Position numbers and translations under genes: made by a program
Notes under the pieces: generated by a model
Database searches by the model: none
Seen by the model: only the letters and a program-made list of their open reading frames with translations
What the model was told of the DNA's origin: nothing
Shown here: piece by piece, positions 6,396 to 11,419 of the stretch
Layout: each line of letters opens with the position of its first letter
Numbering within the stretch: the first letter of the stretch is position 1
Assembly: GCA_021781695.1 (NCBI GenBank)
Contig: JAJXWG010000003.1
Coordinates: forward strand, 1-11,419
Length of the DNA stretch: 11,419 bases
From: Pseudomonadota bacterium
GTDB taxonomy: Bacteria > Pseudomonadota > Gammaproteobacteria > Burkholderiales > Gallionellaceae
Reading direction: 5' to 3'

Positions 6396-8396
6396 ATGGC
6401 ATTCAAGTTTAAGTTACCCAGTTTCAGGTCACGCAAAACAGCAGGCAATAAAGATGAAAAGGCTGAAAAGCCGTTACCACTAATCGGTCACTTGCCATTC
6501 TCCGAGCAGTTGAAGGTGTTGGGCGGGGGGGTGGCCATCTCCTTCCTGATTGGCTTCATGGCGGTAGGTATAGATTATACGGACACGCAAAACGGCGCCA
6601 GATATCTGGAGCTGTCCAGTAACCTTGGGATGCTGACGCAGCGCCTTGCCAAGGATACCGCAGCCATTTTCTCGGGCGATCCGGATGCATTTGAAGAAAC
6701 CGACAAGACGAGGCAGGATTTTGCTGCGATACTGACCAAGCTGGACAAAGGCGAAAACGAGAACCTGCCGCCCACGGAAGGCGTTGCGCGGGTAACGCTG
6801 AACGCGCTGATGGCGCGCTGGAAAAGCACCGAGAGTTCACTGGATGAACTGGTTGTTGCGCGACCACTTCTGGTTACGCTGAATGCTGAAACGAACAACA
6901 ATATTCTGAGCCTGACCCATCAAATTGTATCCAGTGCGCCACCGTCTCTGGCACAAAAGGCCGAGCGGCTGGACGCCCTTTTGGAGCAGACTGTCAATAC
7001 CATGCAGCTGGTGTTGACCAGCGGTTCTACGGAAGATGTGCCGGGTCTGGAGGCCAAGCTAGATGAGGTGCAGAAAATACTCGGTGATTGGCCGCAGGGT
7101 GGTGATCTGGTAGCGCAGCTGAATGACAATCTTGACGAATATCATTCACTGGTTGACTACATCAACGCCAACGCAGGGATTGTGAAGACGTCGCGCAATG
7201 CCGGAAAAAGCATTCTGGATGACACTGAAATAATGTTGAAGCAGTCCCAGGATCTGCTGAGCCAATACAAGCAATCGACTCACGGGCAATATACCGGCCT
7301 GGTGATGGGTCTGTCTGCCATCTCACTGCTGTTGCTGATGTGGTTGTTGTTCAAGGTCTATGTGAACGAGGCGCGTCACCGCGCGTTGCTGGCCGAGGAG
7401 GCGAACAAGCAAACGCAGCACGCGATTTTGAGGCTGATGAACGAGCTGAGCGATCTTGCGGACGGTGACCTGACGGTGCGCGCGACGGTGACAGAAGAAA
7501 TCACCGGGGCGGTTGCAGACTCGATCAACTACACCGCAGAGGAACTGCACAAGCTGGTTGCCCGCATCACCGATGCAGCAGGGCAGATGGGAATTGCAAC
7601 GGAAGATTCGGAAGGCATTGCACAACGCCTGCTGGCCTCGACGCAGAAGCAGATGGAAGAAATCAAGGGCGCCGAAGAATCCGTGCAGCTGATCGCAAGA
7701 TCCATCAGTGAAGTTGACGCTGCAGCGCTGCAGGCGGCGGAAGTGGGCAGGCATACGCAGCAGGTGACCAATCAGGGCGCGCTTGCGGTGCGAAATTCGA
7801 TTGCAGGCATGGACGGCATACGCGAGCATATCCAGGAAACCTCCAAGCGCATCAAGCGGCTCGGCGAGAGCTCACAGGAGATCGGCGAAATCGTGGATCT
7901 GATCTCTGACATTACCGAACAGACCAATGTGCTGGCCTTGAACGCTGCAATCCAGGCAGCTTCAGCGGGTGAGGCGGGGCGCGGATTCTCGGTCGTTGCA
8001 GAAGAGGTACAACGACTGGCGGAGCGTTCAGCCGAGGCGACCAAGCAAATCAGCGCGCTGGTGAAGACCATTCAAAATGATACCAACGATGCGGTGTCCG
8101 CGATGGAGAAGAGCACGATGGGTGTGGTTGAGGGGGCGAAACTCTCCGAGGCCGCAGGCCAGTCGCTACAGGAGATCGAGCAAGTTTCAAACCAGTTGGC
8201 AACGCTGATCAGCAGCATCTCTGTGTCGACTCAGGTGCAAACCGAGATGGCTGGCGAAGTGTCCGGCGTGATGGAGGATATACTGGGTATTTCTGAGCAA
8301 ACCATGGAGGGGACGCGTCTGACATTTGACTCTGCTGCAAAGTTGACCAGCCTTGCAGCAGATCTGAAGGACTCTGTCGCAGGCTTCAAGCTTTGA
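6396..8396 (+). CDS. pilJ: Methyl-accepting chemotaxis protein PilJ
   Basis: The membrane receptor of the Pil-Chp system, 666 residues. Order seen: a cytoplasmic basic N-terminus (1-40), membrane segment 1 (about 41-59), and a long periplasmic region with two PilJ-type helical modules (around 60-175 and 180-300; for example LELSSNLGMLTQRLAKD). Membrane segment 2 follows (about 301-323, GLVMGLSAISLLLLMWLLF), then a HAMP region (LADGDLTVRATVTEEITG) and the cytoplasmic signalling hairpin. The hairpin tip holds the near-invariant E508-Q-T-N-V-L-A-L-N-A-A-I-Q-A, followed by the GEAGRGFSVVAEEVQRLAERS return arm. The protein ends in SVAGFKL, without a NWETF-type CheR tether. It senses pilin interactions or surface contact in relatives. 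GGAG nine bases upstream supports the start. A run of seven G residues covers codons 44-46. Confidence 0.95.
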   Translation: MAFKFKLPSFRSRKTAGNKDEKAEKPLPLIGHLPFSEQLKVLGGGVAISFLIGFMAVGIDYTDTQNGARYLELSSNLGMLTQRLAKDTAAIFSGDPDAFEETDKTRQDFAAILTKLDKGENENLPPTEGVARVTLNALMARWKSTESSLDELVVARPLLVTLNAETNNNILSLTHQIVSSAPPSLAQKAERLDALLEQTVNTMQLVLTSGSTEDVPGLEAKLDEVQKILGDWPQGGDLVAQLNDNLDEYHSLVDYINANAGIVKTSRNAGKSILDDTEIMLKQSQDLLSQYKQSTHGQYTGLVMGLSAISLLLLMWLLFKVYVNEARHRALLAEEANKQTQHAILRLMNELSDLADGDLTVRATVTEEITGAVADSINYTAEELHKLVARITDAAGQMGIATEDSEGIAQRLLASTQKQMEEIKGAEESVQLIARSISEVDAAALQAAEVGRHTQQVTNQGALAVRNSIAGMDGIREHIQETSKRIKRLGESSQEIGEIVDLISDITEQTNVLALNAAIQAASAGEAGRGFSVVAEEVQRLAERSAEATKQISALVKTIQNDTNDAVSAMEKSTMGVVEGAKLSEAAGQSLQEIEQVSNQLATLISSISVSTQVQTEMAGEVSGVMEDILGISEQTMEGTRLTFDSAAKLTSLAADLKDSVAGFKL

Positions 8397-8408
8397 TCGC
8401 GAGCCATC

Positions 8409-11400
8409 ATGTCTAACCAAACGACATTCGATTCTGCGACGCTTGCCGTTGTAAAGCCCGGCATGGATGAGGCGCTAAGGGTGGTGAACGAGCGGCTTGT
8501 TCAGTATTTTGATGAGCCGGGCGAGAGTGCGGAAGCATTGAGTGAGGTGAGAGCAGAGTTGCACCGCGTTCAAGGTGTGCTCAGAATGATCAGCCTGGAT
8601 GGCGTTGCCGTATTCTGCGAGGAAATAAACCACGTGCTGGCTGAACTGGCGGACAACGTCACGCTGGTTTCTCCGCTTTACCGCACGGTTCTGCAAAGTG
8701 CGCTGAACGGTTTGACAGCCTATCTGGATGCGCTGATGCAGGGGGCGGATAACGCAGCGTTAAGGCTGTTTCCAAAATATGAGGCCATGCAGCATCTGCG
8801 CGGCATGGAGATGTCATTCGAGCAGGATCTGTTTTTTCCCAAACTGGCAGTGCCACTGCCCGAATCCATTGCGAATGCCGACCGACCCGAAGATGCCGCA
8901 GCCCTGCGCCGTGTAGCGCACAGGCAGTATCAGCGCGCCTTGTTGCGCTGGCTCAGAAAAGATGACGTAGAGACGGCTTACCCTGAGATGCAGCAGGCGC
9001 TGGATACGATGGTGAGCTGTGTTTCCGAGAATGAGCAATTCTGGTGGGTTGCAGGCGGGTTGCTCGATTGCGCGAGGGTGGTGTCGCAGGATCTCAATGT
9101 GCGCAAGCTTCTGGGCAGGATAGACAGGCAGATGCGGGCAGTTGCAAAAGGGCGTGCTGGCGACACACAGGCCGTCATGAACGAGATGCTATACCTGATA
9201 GGCTTGAGCGAGATGGACAGCGAGCGTGTGGCGCAGATCAGGCAACAATACGCGCTCGAGCAGTATTTCCCGGTTGCGTTGAGCTATGCCGAAGAAAAGC
9301 ACTCCTATGAAGAACTTCTCGACCAGATGCAGGAAGCCGAGGACAACTGGGAGCAATGCGTTGCAGGGAATAAGGATGCCTGCATCAAGTTTGTCGAGTA
9401 CATCGAAAGTATTGCGCAGAAGAGCGACACGATAGAGCGCAGCCCGCCCCAATACCTGAGCAAGAAAATCGAAGCGCTTTCCGAGCATTTGCGTGAGCCC
9501 GAATATGCCCGCCTGATCGGCGAAGATGTGGCAATGGCGCTGATGCTGTGGCGCAGCGGTATGGCGCAATACGAAGCCATAGACAAACGCTTCATGGAGC
9601 GGGCGCGCATATTGTCCGATCAGATCGATGCTGCGATGAATCATAAGCCCGAGGATACGCAGCGCATTGAAGAGCTGATCAGACTATACGGACGAACCGA
9701 GCAAAGCTCGGTGACTGCAACGTTGGCCGGCGAGATGCAGGCAAATCTTGAGCATGTCGAACAGGGACTGAGCCTGTTCTTTAGCGATGCCCGAAGGCGC
9801 GACGAGCTGGGCAGTTTGCAGCGCCTGCTTGTACAGATACACGGAGGCTTGCATATCCTGTCTCTTGAATTGGCCGAACAATTGCTGAATGAAATTCAGG
9901 CACTTGTGCAATATTTTGCGGCAGAAACGACACCGCCCAGGCCGGCAGCAACGCAGGCGCTGGCAAAGGCAGTAAGCGCGCTGCATGCATATCTTCAGCA
10001 ATTGGTGCGCGGACAGAAAGAAGACACGGATGCCATGCGCGAGGCATTGGCCGAGTTGAACGGGCTGGGTCAGGTATCCTCGACAGCACAGCCAGCGGCA
10101 GTTGAGATGCCTGCAAAAGAGGCACGCCCTGCGCCCGTGCGCCCAGCAAACGAAGACACAGAGCTGCTCGAAATCTTCCTGGAGGAAGCGAAGGAAGTGC
10201 TGGGCATCATGCGCGACAATGTCGAAATCAGCCAGTTGCATCCTGAAGATACTGAGCCCATGATCACCATGCGCCGCGGCTTCCATACTTTGAAGGGCAG
10301 CGGGCGCATGGTCGGCTTGACAGAGCTGGGAGAAGTGGCGTGGGCATGTGAGCGCGCCTTGCAAAAGTGCGTGCAGGACAGAAAGCAGGCCAGCTCAGGC
10401 TTGCTGCAATTTATTGTGGATGCGACGCAGGCCTTCTCAGGCTGGGTGACGGATCTTGACAAGCAGGGCCATACCCTCATCGAAGCGGCCGATCTTGTCG
10501 AGCGCGCACGTCAAATTGAAAGCGGCATAATCGGGCCTGTCGCGGAGCAAAAAATTGAACAGACTCAGGAATCCGGTCCTGCGCCCGAAGAACGGGAGCA
10601 TGTCGAAACGGTTGTCGAAGATAGGCCTGAAATAGCGGTTCTGGCGCAAACGGTTGCAGAGCCCGAGCCGCTGGTTGAACCGGTAGTACATGCTGAACAG
10701 GAAGTTGTGCCTGCCGATGACTTTGCAGAGCCCCAGTCCATCGTGATAGGGGAGATCGCGCTTCCGCCTACGCTGTTCAAGATCGCCAGTGAAGAAGCCA
10801 GCCAGAATGTGGCTGCATTGCATCATCACTTTGCATTGTTCATGGCGACACAGCCAAGACAGGTGGTTTATGATTTCATGCGCGCAGCGCATACACTTGC
10901 GGGAATCTGTCGCAGTCTGGGATTCATGTCTGTTGTGCAGTTGTCCGCGGCCGTGGAAGGATGGCTGCAGGCCAATATGGACGGGACCGAAGAGGTAAGC
11001 ACGGAGCAGGAAAAAATGCTCGAGGAGGCCATTGCAACACTCGACGAGATGGTGCAGTGCATTTGCGCCAGGAAAATGCCGCAGGCGCACGATGAGCTTG
11101 TCGGGCGTGTGCAGGCTGACAAGGACAGAATTATCGGCGAAAGAGAAGAGATAGCGCCCCCTGAAGAAATCGCTGCGGTGCTTGCAGAAACCCGTGCAGC
11201 GCATGAACATGGCGCAGAAATCCCAGCGGCAGAAGTCCAGGCGGCAGAAGTCCAGGCGGCAGAAGTCCAGGCGGCAGAAGTCCAGGCGGCAGAAGTCCAA
11301 GCGGCAGAAGTCCAAGCGGCAGAAGTCCAAGCGGCAGAAGTCCAAGCGGCAGAAGTCCAAGCGGCAGAAGTCCAAGCGGCAGAAGTCCAAGCGGCAGAAG

Positions 11401-11419
11401 TCCAAGCGGCAGAAGTCCA
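8409..11419 (+). CDS. chpA: ChpA/PilL-type hybrid chemotaxis histidine kinase, 3' end cut off
   Basis: ChpA is the large CheA-like kinase of the Pil-Chp array. This frame is open from ATG 8409 to the window edge (1003 codons plus two bases), so the H-CheA dimerisation, ATPase, CheW and receiver domains expected for the family would lie outside. Visible parts: an N-terminal Hpt-like domain with candidate H52 (LHRVQGVLRMISL); the conserved ChpA N-terminal region (QFWWVAGGLLDCARVV); a degenerate Hpt-like module near 460-520 with V475 at the histidine position; a strong Hpt domain with H626 (FHTLKGSGRMVGL); and a Glu/Pro/Val-rich linker (about 700-770). A further Hpt with H828 (AAHTLAGICRSLGF) follows, then an acidic linker and the AAEVQ repeats from residue 940. 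It starts 12 bases after pilJ with a weak ribosome site. H626 and H828 are likely phospho-sites by homology. Confidence 0.93.
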   Translation, partial: MSNQTTFDSATLAVVKPGMDEALRVVNERLVQYFDEPGESAEALSEVRAELHRVQGVLRMISLDGVAVFCEEINHVLAELADNVTLVSPLYRTVLQSALNGLTAYLDALMQGADNAALRLFPKYEAMQHLRGMEMSFEQDLFFPKLAVPLPESIANADRPEDAAALRRVAHRQYQRALLRWLRKDDVETAYPEMQQALDTMVSCVSENEQFWWVAGGLLDCARVVSQDLNVRKLLGRIDRQMRAVAKGRAGDTQAVMNEMLYLIGLSEMDSERVAQIRQQYALEQYFPVALSYAEEKHSYEELLDQMQEAEDNWEQCVAGNKDACIKFVEYIESIAQKSDTIERSPPQYLSKKIEALSEHLREPEYARLIGEDVAMALMLWRSGMAQYEAIDKRFMERARILSDQIDAAMNHKPEDTQRIEELIRLYGRTEQSSVTATLAGEMQANLEHVEQGLSLFFSDARRRDELGSLQRLLVQIHGGLHILSLELAEQLLNEIQALVQYFAAETTPPRPAATQALAKAVSALHAYLQQLVRGQKEDTDAMREALAELNGLGQVSSTAQPAAVEMPAKEARPAPVRPANEDTELLEIFLEEAKEVLGIMRDNVEISQLHPEDTEPMITMRRGFHTLKGSGRMVGLTELGEVAWACERALQKCVQDRKQASSGLLQFIVDATQAFSGWVTDLDKQGHTLIEAADLVERARQIESGIIGPVAEQKIEQTQESGPAPEEREHVETVVEDRPEIAVLAQTVAEPEPLVEPVVHAEQEVVPADDFAEPQSIVIGEIALPPTLFKIASEEASQNVAALHHHFALFMATQPRQVVYDFMRAAHTLAGICRSLGFMSVVQLSAAVEGWLQANMDGTEEVSTEQEKMLEEAIATLDEMVQCICARKMPQAHDELVGRVQADKDRIIGEREEIAPPEEIAAVLAETRAAHEHGAEIPAAEVQAAEVQAAEVQAAEVQAAEVQAAEVQAAEVQAAEVQAAEVQAAEVQAAEVQAAEVQAAEV
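11211..11419 (+). repeat. 15-bp in-frame tandem repeat (minisatellite) coding for (AAEVQ)n in chpA
   Basis: From 11226 the 15-base unit GCGGCAGAAGTCCAR repeats without any other mismatch to the window edge: twelve full copies plus 14 bases of a thirteenth. The unit is in the chpA frame (codon 940 onward) and encodes AAEVQ. Copies 1-4 end in CAG and copies 5-12 in CAA; the thirteenth is cut before its last base. The preceding 15 bases (11211-11225, coding GAEIP) match the unit at 10 of 15 positions and look like the ancestral seed. Because the unit is a multiple of three, copy-number change alters protein length without breaking the frame. True copy number is unknown because the array continues past the window. 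Confidence 0.97.

Noticed and set aside
10437..11405. Minus-strand open frame of 322 codons starting with repeated LDFCR units
   Set aside because: It lies entirely antisense to chpA, and its striking repeat is only the reverse reading of the AAEVQ minisatellite. The plus frame carries clear Hpt domains; the minus frame has no recognisable domain and no ribosome site.
11226..11419. CRISPR array or other repeat-spacer structure at the right end
   Set aside because: The units are contiguous 15-bp tandem copies without spacers and stay in the chpA reading frame.

Overview
The window reads as a stretch of chromosome from a Gram-negative proteobacterium. I infer a betaproteobacterium, probably near the Nitrosomonadales/Gallionellaceae, from gene content, protein style and moderately high GC; no rRNA or other marker is present to confirm this. 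Coding density is high. I see no mobile element, CRISPR array, tRNA or rRNA, and no gene-free stretch longer than about 105 bases.

Left part (1-2117). A 3'-truncated rsmE gene (16S rRNA m3U1498 methyltransferase) runs leftward off the window. It diverges across a 70-bp AT-rich gap from a rightward pair: a thioredoxin-fold, peroxiredoxin-like protein and an inositol-monophosphatase-family phosphatase, which overlap by 8 bases.

Middle part (2172-4999). trkA and trkH overlap by one base (TGATG). They encode the cytoplasmic NAD-binding regulator and the membrane pore of the Trk potassium uptake system.

Right part (5104-11419). After a 104-bp AT-rich gap with a plausible promoter comes a Pil-Chp type IV pilus chemosensory operon, pilG-pilH-pilI-pilJ-chpA. 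In well-studied relatives PilJ senses at the membrane, PilI couples it to the ChpA histidine kinase, and ChpA phosphorylates PilG and PilH to set pilus extension and retraction (twitching, surface sensing, often cAMP). chpA is the largest gene here. It runs off the right edge after 1003 codons, before its kinase core. No pilK (CheR-type methyltransferase) lies between pilJ and chpA.

The most unusual feature is at the right end. A perfect 15-bp tandem repeat inside chpA encodes at least twelve copies of the pentapeptide AAEVQ, with a clean switch from a CAG-ending to a CAA-ending unit. It looks like an expanding minisatellite that lengthens a linker of the kinase. The rest of the window looks like ordinary core genome, and I do not see evidence for a wholly new system.
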